Origin: CAYRGY01 sp964424075
GTDB taxonomy: Bacteria > Patescibacteriota > Gracilibacteria > UBA1369
Direction of reading: 5' to 3'
Assembly: GCA_964424075.1 (NCBI GenBank)
Contig: CAYRGY010000003.1
Location: 1-64,000, forward strand
Length of the DNA: 64,000 nt
Part shown: positions 33,766 to 41,657 of the stretch, one piece after another
How the letters are laid out: the number at the start of each line of letters is the position of its first letter
Position numbering within the stretch: position 1 is the stretch's first letter
Program-made: the position numbers and the translations under genes
The notes under the pieces: model-generated
The model's input: only the letters and a program-made list of their open reading frames with translations
The model's database searches: none
What the model was told of the DNA's origin: nothing

Positions 33766-34380
33766 CTAGAGATTAGCACACAATATTACAATTGGACTTT
33801 GATCCATGTCTAAACCAACAACAAATGGTTTACGCTTAGGACAAGTAACACCACCTGCAGCGTATGGTATTTTTTCAGCTGGGGTAAGATCATTATTTGA
33901 TAGTTGTAATTCTCCTGTAACCGTTAAATCTTTTGCTACAACAGTTCCAAGTGTAGAACTGTCAGATTTAATATCACTAGATTCCAATAATTGAAGTTTA
34001 GGAAGATCAACAACTCCAGTGGCATTCAAATCTGCCAAATTTGTTTCACCTGTTACGGTTAAACTGGTTAGCTCAGCATCACCTGTTGGCTCCTGATGAT
34101 CTTGATAACAAGTAGAAACTTCTCTGTATGTTGGTTGCCATGCATCTGTTTGACCAGGCGCTTTAGTACCACATGTGTCAGGGCCCCACATACATTTATA
34201 CTCGGCACCTTGGTAGAATACTGTATTTCCATAATTGTATGGTGCATCCACACTGTACTCAGGTGGACAACCTTCTACAAGTTGAGCTTGTAAGTCTCCG
34301 GCTAACCCTGAAATCAAAGATGTGCCGGCTGATGCAACAACAGCAATAGCTGCAACTGCTAAATATTCTGAAATTTTCAT
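33766..34380 (-). CDS. Exported protein with chitin-binding-like module
   Basis: 204 aa. A hydrophobic signal or anchor (about residues 5-30) is followed by a segment like a CBM5/12 carbohydrate-binding module (about 42-85): YGNTVFYQGAEYKCMWGP and APGQTDAWQP, with the aromatic pattern of that family and an extra Cys pair. A linker rich in Leu and Thr follows, with a repeat-like motif SLTVTGETNLADL and DLTVTGELQLSNN. The tail CPKRKPFVVGLDMDQSP with a last Cys resembles that of the next gene. Likely a surface or pilin-like protein that binds polysaccharide (inference). Confidence 0.65.
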   Translation of the reverse strand: MKISEYLAVAAIAVVASAGTSLISGLAGDLQAQLVEGCPPEYSVDAPYNYGNTVFYQGAEYKCMWGPDTCGTKAPGQTDAWQPTYREVSTCYQDHQEPTGDAELTSLTVTGETNLADLNATGVVDLPKLQLLESSDIKSDSSTLGTVVAKDLTVTGELQLSNNDLTPAEKIPYAAGGVTCPKRKPFVVGLDMDQSPIVILCANL

Positions 34381-34414
34381 ATTTGTTTTGGTTATATGAT
34401 AACAAATTTGTTTA

Positions 34415-34717
34415 TTATAATTTTGAGCACTTCACTGCTCCTGTTTTTGAATTAACACCAATCACAAACTCCCCATCTGCACAATTAATGAATCCTTGAG
34501 AATCTTGACCGGTTCTTGTTGAAGTACTTGCCCATTTATTTCTCATAACATAAATATCATCCATAATCAGTGCACTTTTGTTAACTGATAGATTTCCTCT
34601 AATTACAGTATCTGATCTAAGAACATCAGCACTCAACTGATCGCTATTGATTAATAAACTTGCCCCCAATCCTACTAATATAGACAGGCCAATAGCTAAA
34701 ATTACATATTTTTTCAT
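34415..34717 (-). CDS. Small exported protein with Cys-bracketed tail
   Basis: 100 aa with an N-terminal membrane anchor (residues 4-24). The body has the pattern SDTVIRGNLSVNKSALIMDD, of the same kind as in 33766-34380, and the tail INCADGEFVIGVNSKTG with a closing Cys matches that neighbour (C, F-V-x-G, C, L at the end). The two are probably diverged members of one family. 34 bp separate them, so an operon is likely. Confidence 0.65.
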   Translation of the reverse strand: MKKYVILAIGLSILVGLGASLLINSDQLSADVLRSDTVIRGNLSVNKSALIMDDIYVMRNKWASTSTRTGQDSQGFINCADGEFVIGVNSKTGAVKCSKL

Positions 34718-34767
34718 ATTTGTTTTTTTAAAGTTACTTCAAATCATTCTATCATAATTTGTTATAC

Positions 34768-34798
34768 AAAAAAAGGGCTGAAATTCAGTTCAGCCCTT
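34768..34798 (-). terminator. Intrinsic terminator
   Basis: Perfect stem AAGGGCTGAA / TTCAGCCCTT (34773-34782 and 34789-34798). On the minus strand a T-run follows. Ends the Gly-rich protein transcript. Confidence 0.88.
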
Positions 34799-34813
34799 AA
34801 TCTATATGAATTA

Positions 34814-35941
34814 TTATTTACAAGGTTTTGCCTGAAAACCAAAAAAGACCATCTCTGGAAGAGGAACTGTTACGGAATTAGGATTACCTGGCGATCCAAG
34901 GCTCTCGAAAGTATCGAAAATTTCTTCTCTGGTCGGAGAAACAGGCTCAGTCGAGCCACAATCTCCGGGGATTGGTGCAATATTAAAATGACATCTAGCA
35001 TGTTTGGATGCAAAAATCCCATATGTACTAGTATAAGAACCTGCAGACACTCCTTGCCAATCCGCAACCGTTCTGAGTCCTTCATGATCGATAGTGCCAG
35101 CCACCAAGAACCTTGGTATAATCGATGCAGATACATTAGTCTTAGCATTTATATCAATTTCCGGCATTGCAGGAAATGCCCCATCCGATATCAAAGACCA
35201 GGAACAAGGACACTTCATACCGTTCCAATTAATTGAAGCACTTGTTCTATTGGTAAAGCACTCTTGATATGGAGTTAGTCCATCTGTACCCAATGCTGCA
35301 GAAGCACACAAAGTAAACTTTTTATCGGTATCTGAAGTATAAAAATCTATTGTAATAGGATCCGTTTCTACAGAAAGCGGATCATAAGGTATTAAACATT
35401 CAGGTAAAACTGATCCACCCGTTCCACCAGAGCCACCTGTTACTTCACCTCCAGTTCCACCAGAGCCACCTGTTACTTCACCTCCAGTTCCACCAGACCC
35501 ACCTGTTACTTCACCTCCAGTACCACCAGAGCCACCTATACCTGCAATCCCTCCTGTTCCACCGGTCTCAATTCCACCGGTTCCGCTAGTACCAGCAAAT
35601 CCACCGTTTAACTCACCTCCTGATCCTCCCAATATAGGTCTACCACCAAATCCGGAATTTCCACCAGAGACTTCAGGCGATCCTGCGCTTCCTCCTGCAT
35701 CAGGGTGGTAAACACCTCCATCCAATACAACATTATTACCTGCTCCCCCATCATCTTTTCTAATTTCAAAGGCAGGGCCTGAACAACCAACTGACACCGG
35801 AACTCCAACAGAACCAATTGTTAAACCTAAAACTCCGGCTCTGGTATAATTTCTCGTTTTGCTTATCTGCGCACTAATACTTTCAGTAACTTCCCTCAAG
35901 CTCTGAGGACTTAGAAATGATCCTAGTTTATTTAAAGACAT
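34814..35941 (-). CDS. Gly-rich exported lipoprotein-like protein
   Basis: 375 aa. The N-terminus has a polar stretch, then a hydrophobic segment ending in VSVGCSGPAF, a possible lipobox in an unusually late position (about residue 54). Residues about 65-175 are Gly/Ser/Thr repeats (11-residue unit GGSGGTGGEVT at the end). The C-terminal about 200 residues form a domain with several Cys (CLIPYDPLS, MKCPCSW, ARCHFN, PGDCGS), possibly disulfide linked. The linker-plus-domain layout is like myxobacterial surface lipoproteins. Function unknown. Confidence 0.68.
   Translation of the reverse strand: MSLNKLGSFLSPQSLREVTESISAQISKTRNYTRAGVLGLTIGSVGVPVSVGCSGPAFEIRKDDGGAGNNVVLDGGVYHPDAGGSAGSPEVSGGNSGFGGRPILGGSGGELNGGFAGTSGTGGIETGGTGGIAGIGGSGGTGGEVTGGSGGTGGEVTGGSGGTGGEVTGGSGGTGGSVLPECLIPYDPLSVETDPITIDFYTSDTDKKFTLCASAALGTDGLTPYQECFTNRTSASINWNGMKCPCSWSLISDGAFPAMPEIDINAKTNVSASIIPRFLVAGTIDHEGLRTVADWQGVSAGSYTSTYGIFASKHARCHFNIAPIPGDCGSTEPVSPTREEIFDTFESLGSPGNPNSVTVPLPEMVFFGFQAKPCK
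35415..35546. repeat. 33-bp tandem repeat coding Gly-rich linker
   Basis: Units at 35415, 35448, 35481 and a partial one at 35514 are nearly identical, each coding 11 residues. Repeat number may vary between strains. Confidence 0.85.
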
Positions 35942-36006
35942 ATTACAAAATTAAGGTTCATTTCAACATGTAACCTTAATTTTGGCAAAAATCAAATAAT
36001 ATTCCT

Positions 36007-36028
36007 AGCATTTTGGCCTAAAAATGCT
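36007..36028. other. Inverted repeat in intergenic gap
   Basis: Perfect 8-bp stem AGCATTTT / AAAATGCT with a 6-nt loop, between the Gly-rich gene and the small gene at 36048. No T-run on either strand, so it is not a clear terminator. Confidence 0.4.
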
Positions 36029-36047
36029 GCAATAACAATTACCTTCC

Positions 36048-36263
36048 CTAGGCAACGTCATCCAATCTTCTCATAATATCAGCTCTGCGCAATTGTCTAT
36101 CCGTATTTACCTTAATGGCATTTCGCACATATAGTACAGCACCACTATTTTTTTGAGACAATTCCCCACGATTTATCAGTCTTTCACCACTCTCAGGTAC
36201 AGAGTCACGAGACCTTTGTTTTGGATTGAAGAATTGCATACTGTAAAATCCACGATTATTCAT
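36048..36263 (-). CDS. Small unknown protein
   Basis: 71 aa, basic, no known family. It shares a VPESGERLINRGE segment with the upstream small protein (IPESGTYRRGE), and the two genes nearly touch (8-bp overlap at most with the upstream frame), so they are likely a diverged pair in one transcript. Leader AAATAAAT before ATG. Confidence 0.5.
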   Translation of the reverse strand: MNNRGFYSMQFFNPKQRSRDSVPESGERLINRGELSQKNSGAVLYVRNAIKVNTDRQLRRADIMRRLDDVA

Positions 36264-36480
36264 ATTTATTTATTTTATTATTTGCATCATGAGCATCTTC
36301 AAAAATATGTCCGATTCTTTGACTTATCTGCTTAACATTATCTAAACACACCCTTCTACTAGGAGGTTGGCTATCAGACATTTTTCTAACTGCCTCACCT
36401 CTCCTGTAAGTACCACTTTCAGGGATTTCACTTTTAATGCCGTCAGCAGATTCAGAATTGAACACACCTAAACGAAACAT
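36256..36480 (-). CDS. Small unknown protein, relative of 36048-36263
   Basis: 74 aa from ATG 36480 (an upstream GTG at 36504 is less likely, as the A-rich leader precedes the ATG). No known family. Shared PESG and RGE motif with the next gene, which it overlaps by 8 bp. Charged C-terminal helix. Confidence 0.5.
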   Translation of the reverse strand: MFRLGVFNSESADGIKSEIPESGTYRRGEAVRKMSDSQPPSRRVCLDNVKQISQRIGHIFEDAHDANNKINKYE

Positions 36481-36863
36481 GATATTTATTTTTATTTCTA
36501 TCACTTAAATAATACACCTATTGGGTTAATGTGTCAACTATCTAAATGCAAGGGTTTTAGAATCTCTGGGAAATCATTTATAAGCTTATTAACAAGCTTT
36601 GGAACCGGATAACGCTCAATTTGAATAGTCGAAATGAGTGTAATTTTTTCTTAAAATTCTTCAATATTTAAATCTAATCGCAACCACTCTGTAGCCTGGC
36701 TTTCATTCAATATCATCGGCATACGATCATGCACTTCTTTAACTACTGAATTTGGAGACATAGTGACAATTGCATAGGCTAAATCTTTATGAATAGCATG
36801 TCTACAACACATATTCTTTGATTAAGTGCCTATATTATTAACACTTATTGTAAATGAATTGAA
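36481..36863. other. Gap with a gene remnant
   Basis: About 380 bp without an intact gene. The part 36651-36812 is a decayed SRAP-family tail (listed separately). The rest shows no feature. Confidence 0.6.
36651..36812 (-). pseudogene. SRAP/YedK-family C-terminal remnant
   Basis: A 53-codon frame from ATG 36812 to TAA 36651 reads YAIVTMSPNSVVKEVHDRMP then MILNESQATEWL, the conserved C-terminal core of SOS-response-associated peptidases (SRAP; YedK/HMCES, which crosslink abasic sites in single-stranded DNA). HDRMP is the hallmark. The catalytic Cys 2 and the N-terminal two thirds are absent, and no frame upstream restores them. Remnant of a lost gene. Confidence 0.75.
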
Positions 36864-37553
36864 TTATTTAATATAGATCCGCTCATCCTTTTCTCTCAAT
36901 CGCAACATCTCCATAAACTGTTCACGCATTTCACGCATAAATTCTTCTCTTTGATACTTAAGATCTGGTATATCTCGAATCATATCTTCCAATTCCTCCA
37001 GTTTCTCCTCCAACCCATCTAAGTCTCGCTTCAGCTTATTATATGATCCCTTTAGTTTTGGATTTTTTCTGAGCATATCTTCCAGACGTCTGGGCAATTT
37101 ATCTAATTTAGTATCCTTATTAACCAGTAAATCCCAGATTTCTTCCGCAGTGCCATGCACGAATGAACTGCCTAATTCAGGCATGTTTTTCATCATCTCC
37201 AACATTAAATTCCAAAAATCTATAAATAGCTTCGCAGTTAATTTCGTCACTTCTTTTTGCCAGACTATGATTTGCTCTGCAGTATCTTTAATTCTTTCTT
37301 TTGCAGCTCTTTTTGCAGCGACGCCAGTCACAACCGATCCACCAACCACAGCTGCGCCACCGAGCCCGATCAATCCCAAAGCAGCTCTTCGAGTCATTTT
37401 ATTTTGATTTTTAACTTTAGATTCAGACATTTGAGCAATTTCACGCGCCTTAGTTGCCGCTTCTTGACCATATTCTGCTTCCAATGCCAGAATAGCAGCT
37501 TCTAATGAAGGTTTATCAAATAACTCTGAATCAGATAGTTTTTTAGCAGACAT
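36864..37553 (-). CDS. Unknown protein with Tat-like internal segment
   Basis: 229 aa. Residues about 1-50 are charged. A segment MTRRAALGLIGLGGAAVVGG (about 53-72) looks like a twin-arginine signal or a membrane anchor, but it is preceded by an unusually long N-terminal region. The rest is helical, with a coiled-coil in about 170-225. No known family. Might be a membrane-anchored scaffold. Confidence 0.6.
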   Translation of the reverse strand: MSAKKLSDSELFDKPSLEAAILALEAEYGQEAATKAREIAQMSESKVKNQNKMTRRAALGLIGLGGAAVVGGSVVTGVAAKRAAKERIKDTAEQIIVWQKEVTKLTAKLFIDFWNLMLEMMKNMPELGSSFVHGTAEEIWDLLVNKDTKLDKLPRRLEDMLRKNPKLKGSYNKLKRDLDGLEEKLEELEDMIRDIPDLKYQREEFMREMREQFMEMLRLREKDERIYIK

Positions 37554-37608
37554 GATAGTTTGATTTAAAGTATTACAATATTATACAATTATAACATATG
37601 TAAATACT

Positions 37609-37719
37609 TTAGTCTAATGCCTTCTGCAAATAAAACATATTACACTTATCACATCTTTGACAATCTTCACCCCTTTGAAATAGCTCCTCAACTGATGTTT
37701 CAGGTTTAAGCTTTTTCAT
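37609..37719 (-). CDS. Tiny Cys-rich protein
   Basis: A 36-codon gene (ATG 37719 to TAA 37609): MKKLKPETSVEELF then GEDCQRCDKCNMFYLQ. The CxxCxxC cluster suggests zinc or iron-sulfur binding. The frame has normal codon use and an AT-rich leader. Too short for a family call, so moderate confidence. Confidence 0.45.
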   Translation of the reverse strand: MKKLKPETSVEELFQRGEDCQRCDKCNMFYLQKALD

Positions 37720-37811
37720 CTTATTGATTACGAATAAGAATATATAATCATCGTAAACCTTGTTTTTTATCAATCATTACCATCCTTCTCCTTTATTCAA
37801 TACAATTTATC

Positions 37812-37820
37812 TGTTATAAT
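37812..37820 (+). promoter_or_regulatory. Extended -10 promoter of the DUF389 gene
   Basis: TGTTATAAT (37812-37820) is an extended -10 element located 17 bp before ATG 37838. No strong -35 is needed for such promoters. Confidence 0.55.
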
Positions 37821-37837
37821 AAACATAAATACAGCCT

Positions 37838-38626
37838 ATGTTTCTGCAAACAGAAAAATTAACCAAAACCCAAAAAAAAGAGACTATTGACCGTCTTTTC
37901 AGCTCCAGCACACCCAGTCTGGACTTTTATTTAATGATGACACTCTCAACAATCATTATTGCCATGGGACTTATGCTCAATAATGTAGCAGTCATAATTG
38001 GCGGCATGCTAATCGCTCCGATGTTATTCCCGATTCTAAGCCTTTCCATGGGAGTGGTTACAGGCTACCCAAAACTAATCCAGCGAGGCGGAGTGGTAAT
38101 TATACAATCAATATTGATCATAGCAGTTATGTCTCTATTGATCTCACTTCTATTTATTGAAAAAGAACTCAATCCGGAAATAATCTCCCGTTCCGTCCCC
38201 AGTTTTGCCTTCTTAATCATTGCTTTTGCCTCAGGCGCAGCAGTTGCCTACGCTGTAACCAAGCCAAATATTTCCGAAGTACTGCCTGGAGTGGCAATTA
38301 CCGTATCCTTAGTTCCTCCATTGGCATCAGCCGGCATCAGTCTGGCCTTTCTAAAATTGCAAATGGCACTAGGAGCGATTCAACTGTTCGCTCTAAATCT
38401 GGTCGGAATAGTCTTTGCCGCCATGATTGTCTTTGCCCTCATGAACTTTTACGAGGCCAAAGAACAAATACACAAGAAAATCAAAGCTGAAGAGAAAAAA
38501 CGCGACGAAATTAACGAGAAGAAAGAATTTGAAAACATCAAAGAAATTGAAACCACCTTAAAAGAAGCTACTAAAGCACTAAAAAAGAAATTGGACCATC
38601 ACAATGGGAATGGTAAGAAGAAATAG
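37838..38626 (+). CDS. DUF389 membrane protein
   Basis: 262 aa with about six membrane segments and a charged C-terminal tail (Lys/Glu, residues 210-262). The family signature is NNVAVIIGGMLIAPMLFPIL and the later AVAYAVTKPN. DUF389 (TIGR00341-like) proteins are widespread, with unknown transport or envelope function. Single gene, 5 bp before a convergent small gene. Confidence 0.88.
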   Translation: MFLQTEKLTKTQKKETIDRLFSSSTPSLDFYLMMTLSTIIIAMGLMLNNVAVIIGGMLIAPMLFPILSLSMGVVTGYPKLIQRGGVVIIQSILIIAVMSLLISLLFIEKELNPEIISRSVPSFAFLIIAFASGAAVAYAVTKPNISEVLPGVAITVSLVPPLASAGISLAFLKLQMALGAIQLFALNLVGIVFAAMIVFALMNFYEAKEQIHKKIKAEEKKRDEINEKKEFENIKEIETTLKEATKALKKKLDHHNGNGKKK

Positions 38627-38631
38627 GCATA

Positions 38632-38838
38632 TTATTTAAAAGGATAAAGTCTCGCCTCCATAGCAACTCTAACATCTCTACCCTTGGCTTGTTCAAACAA
38701 AGATAAAAATTTCTCGTATCCTTCATTTCCATGTGCATTTACCAAACCTTGAATCAAAACTTTGAAAATTGACAATATTTTAAAACTTTCCCCTTCCTCG
38801 GATGAATTATCACTGGTGAAAGTAAAATTTTTAGTCAC
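38632..38838 (-). CDS. Small unknown protein
   Basis: 68 aa, no known family, cytosolic by composition. Between the convergent DUF389 gene and clpB. Acidic N-terminus then a helical part (ILSIFKVLIQGLVNAHG). Normal codon use. Confidence 0.5.
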   Translation of the reverse strand: MTKNFTFTSDNSSEEGESFKILSIFKVLIQGLVNAHGNEGYEKFLSLFEQAKGRDVRVAMEARLYPFK

Positions 38839-38928
38839 AATCTAAATCAATTTATTTTGATGAATTAAATCCGATAGTTAAGTTAAAACTAATTCCACCA
38901 GAAGATTTATGCTTTACAAGTGTTTATC

Positions 38929-41508
38929 TCACTTTTTTCGCTTCTTCTTCTCAAATGTAATCTGATCATCAACAAAGTCTATCTCCACTTTATCACCTGA
39001 CACAATTTCACCTTCAATAATCTGCAATGCCAATTCATCAAGGATTTTGTTTTGGATTAGACGTTTCAGCGGTCTTGCCCCAAAAATTTCATCATAACCC
39101 GCTGAAATAAAATACATAGACGCCATTTTGGAAATTTCCACTTCAATACCTCTCTTCTTTAAGCGTTTTTTAACCTGCTCAACTTGCAATTCTACAATTT
39201 TAGCCAATTCATCTTTGGATAATCTTTGGAAAACGATAATGTCATCGATTCTATTCAAAAATTCGGGCTTGAAAAATTCACCCATAATCTTCAAAACTGC
39301 CTGCTCCTGCTTTTCATAATCCCCCTGATTTTTGGCAATTTCCTGACTTCCGATATTAGATGTCATAATAATCACTGTATTTTTAAAATCAACCGTTCGC
39401 CCCTTAGCATCAGTTAAACGCCCATCATCAAGCACTTGCAATAAAACATTGAATACATCTGGATGAGCTTTCTCAATTTCATCTAAAAGCACTACAGTAT
39501 ATGGGTGCCTGCGCACCGCCTCAGTCAATTGACCTCCCTCTTCATAACCGACATAGCCCGGGGGAGAACCAACCAAACGTGCAACAGAATGCTTTTCCAT
39601 ATACTCACTCATATCAATACGGGTAATCATCCGCTCATCATTAAACATGAAACCGGCCAAAGCCTTAGCTAGTTCAGTTTTTCCTACTCCGGTAGGACCT
39701 ACAAATATAAATGAGCCAATTGGCTTTCCTTCTTCGGAAATTCCTGCCCGCGAGCGTCGAATGGCTTTAGAAACTGCCTCAATCGCTTTTTTCTGACCAA
39801 TCACTTTTTTGGCCAATTCTGCTTCCATTTTAGTCAGCTTTTTGGACTCTTCAATCAACATTTTAGCTACAGGGATACCTGTCCATCGAGATACTACTTG
39901 TGCAATATCTTCTTCAGTGACTTCTTCTTTTAAGATTTGTTGATCCTTCTGCAAATTGGCCAATTTCTCCTGTGACGATGCAATCTCCTTCTCCAATTCC
40001 GGAATTTTGCCGTAATTAATTTCCGCCACACGTTGGTAATTGGCTGCTCTTTCAGCTTGATCCGCTTCTACACGCAAAGAATCAATTTGTTTGGTATACT
40101 CTTTAATTTTATCAATAGCCTCTTTTTCATTTTTCCAATGCAATTCTAATTGATTATTACGCTCAGTAAGCTCAGAAAGTTCCTTCTCTAGTTCCTGTAA
40201 ACGCCTCTTGGAATCTTCATCCTTCTCCTTCTTCAATGCTTCTTTTTCAATTTCCAATTGTCTGATTTTTCTTTGCAATGAATCAAGCTCAGACGGTTTA
40301 CTATCAATATCAATTTTAAGAACCGATGCCGCTTCATCCATCAAATCAATAGCTTTGTCAGGCAGAAATCGATCAGTAATGTAACGAGACGACAATTGAA
40401 CGGCTGCAATTATAGCATTATCTCGAATTCTCACCCCGTGATGCACCTCATATTTCTCCTTAATCCCTCGCAAAATGGATATAGCATCTTTAATTGAAGG
40501 CTCATTGACTTGCACCGGTTGGAAACGCCGCTCCAAGGCAGCATCCTTTTCAATATATTTTCGATATTCCTTTAACGTTGTTGCACCAACAGCCCGCAAC
40601 TTTCCTCTGGCCAAAGCCGGCTTCAATAAATTGGAAGCATCAGTCCCACCTTCCTGCCCTCCTGCCCCGACAATCGTATGCAATTCATCAATAAATAGAA
40701 TAATACTGCCCTCGGAACCTTCAATTTCTTTAATTATTGCTTTAAGCCTATCCTCAAATTCCCCTCGATAAGAAGTGCCGGCAATTAATGCTCCCAAATC
40801 CAAGGAAAGCACCTTTTTATCTTTCAATACATCAGGAACATCTCCATCAACAATTTTTTTAGCTAATCCTTCAGCAATCGCCGTTTTACCTGTCCCTGGC
40901 TCACCTACTAGAACCGGATTATTCTTGGTACGACGGGATAAAATTTGCATAACCCGACGAATCTCCTCATCTCTACCGATTACCGGATCGATTTTCCCCT
41001 GAGCTGCCAATTCGGTAAAATCAATAGTATATTTTTCCAACGCTTGATATTTTGCTTCAGGATTCTTATCAGTAACAGTTTGACTACCCCGCAAAGCGGT
41101 TAAATTCTGCAATACTTCATCTTTACTCAAATTTACAAATTTTGATAAATTTTTAAGCTCCAAAAGACCCAAAAACAAATGTTCAGAGCTAATATATTCA
41201 TCATGCATTTTAGTAGCCTCACTTTCAGCTTTCTCCAACACGTCTTTCATTTCCGGAGTTAAATAAACCTGACCGGCACCACCGGAAACTCTCGGCAAAA
41301 CCGCTAACTCTTTCTGAACTTGCGCCTTAAGCTCATCAACACTCTTTTCAGCCTTTTCCAATAAGCTGGGTACAATTCCACCTTTTTGTTCAATTAGGAC
41401 AAGTAACAAATGCCATGGAGTTACCGCTTGATGCGACAACTTATGATTAAGTTCAATTGTCCCTTGAATAGCTTCTGCAGCCTTAGTTGTAAACTTATCA
41501 AAATTCAT
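38929..41508 (-). CDS. clpB: ClpB disaggregase
   Basis: 859 aa, usual length. A Clp N-domain (1-150), AAA1 with Walker A GEPGTGKT, the middle coiled-coil propeller (about 400-525), and AAA2 with GPTGVGKT and sensor and C-terminal regions. It resolves protein aggregates together with DnaK. A CIRCE operator (41544-41570) at its promoter shows HrcA-type heat-shock control. No IGF/IGL ClpP-docking loop was seen, in line with a disaggregase rather than a protease partner. Secure. Confidence 0.98.
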   Translation of the reverse strand: MNFDKFTTKAAEAIQGTIELNHKLSHQAVTPWHLLLVLIEQKGGIVPSLLEKAEKSVDELKAQVQKELAVLPRVSGGAGQVYLTPEMKDVLEKAESEATKMHDEYISSEHLFLGLLELKNLSKFVNLSKDEVLQNLTALRGSQTVTDKNPEAKYQALEKYTIDFTELAAQGKIDPVIGRDEEIRRVMQILSRRTKNNPVLVGEPGTGKTAIAEGLAKKIVDGDVPDVLKDKKVLSLDLGALIAGTSYRGEFEDRLKAIIKEIEGSEGSIILFIDELHTIVGAGGQEGGTDASNLLKPALARGKLRAVGATTLKEYRKYIEKDAALERRFQPVQVNEPSIKDAISILRGIKEKYEVHHGVRIRDNAIIAAVQLSSRYITDRFLPDKAIDLMDEAASVLKIDIDSKPSELDSLQRKIRQLEIEKEALKKEKDEDSKRRLQELEKELSELTERNNQLELHWKNEKEAIDKIKEYTKQIDSLRVEADQAERAANYQRVAEINYGKIPELEKEIASSQEKLANLQKDQQILKEEVTEEDIAQVVSRWTGIPVAKMLIEESKKLTKMEAELAKKVIGQKKAIEAVSKAIRRSRAGISEEGKPIGSFIFVGPTGVGKTELAKALAGFMFNDERMITRIDMSEYMEKHSVARLVGSPPGYVGYEEGGQLTEAVRRHPYTVVLLDEIEKAHPDVFNVLLQVLDDGRLTDAKGRTVDFKNTVIIMTSNIGSQEIAKNQGDYEKQEQAVLKIMGEFFKPEFLNRIDDIIVFQRLSKDELAKIVELQVEQVKKRLKKRGIEVEISKMASMYFISAGYDEIFGARPLKRLIQNKILDELALQIIEGEIVSGDKVEIDFVDDQITFEKKKRKK

Positions 41509-41526
41509 AACTACTTATTTTTACAT

Positions 41527-41556
41527 ATTATACCATAAAAAGTTTAGCACTCTCAA
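41527..41556 (-). promoter_or_regulatory. clpB promoter
   Basis: On the minus strand TTGAGA (41551-41556), 18-bp spacer and TATAAT (41527-41532). The -35 box lies inside the CIRCE element. Confidence 0.75.
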
Positions 41557-41570
41557 GTTTAGAGTGCCAG
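41544..41570. promoter_or_regulatory. CIRCE operator (HrcA site)
   Basis: TTAGCACTC, 9-nt spacer, GAGTGCCAG. The left arm is perfect, the right arm matches 7 of 9 positions of GAGTGCTAA. It overlaps the clpB -35, so HrcA binding would block transcription until heat stress. Confidence 0.88.
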
Positions 41571-41627
41571 GCTAAGATTGTCAATCCCTCAAATTTCGAG
41601 GAATTAAAGAAACAAGCAGAAAAGACA

Positions 41628-41639
41628 TCACGGCCGTGA
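41628..41639. other. 12-bp palindrome
   Basis: TCACGGCCGTGA, a perfect palindrome between the GH15 stop and clpB. GC-rich against an AT-rich background. Could be a transcription factor site or the stem of an end-of-transcript hairpin; no T-run follows. Confidence 0.35.
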
Positions 41640-41657
41640 CTTTTGGAGACCGAAAGA

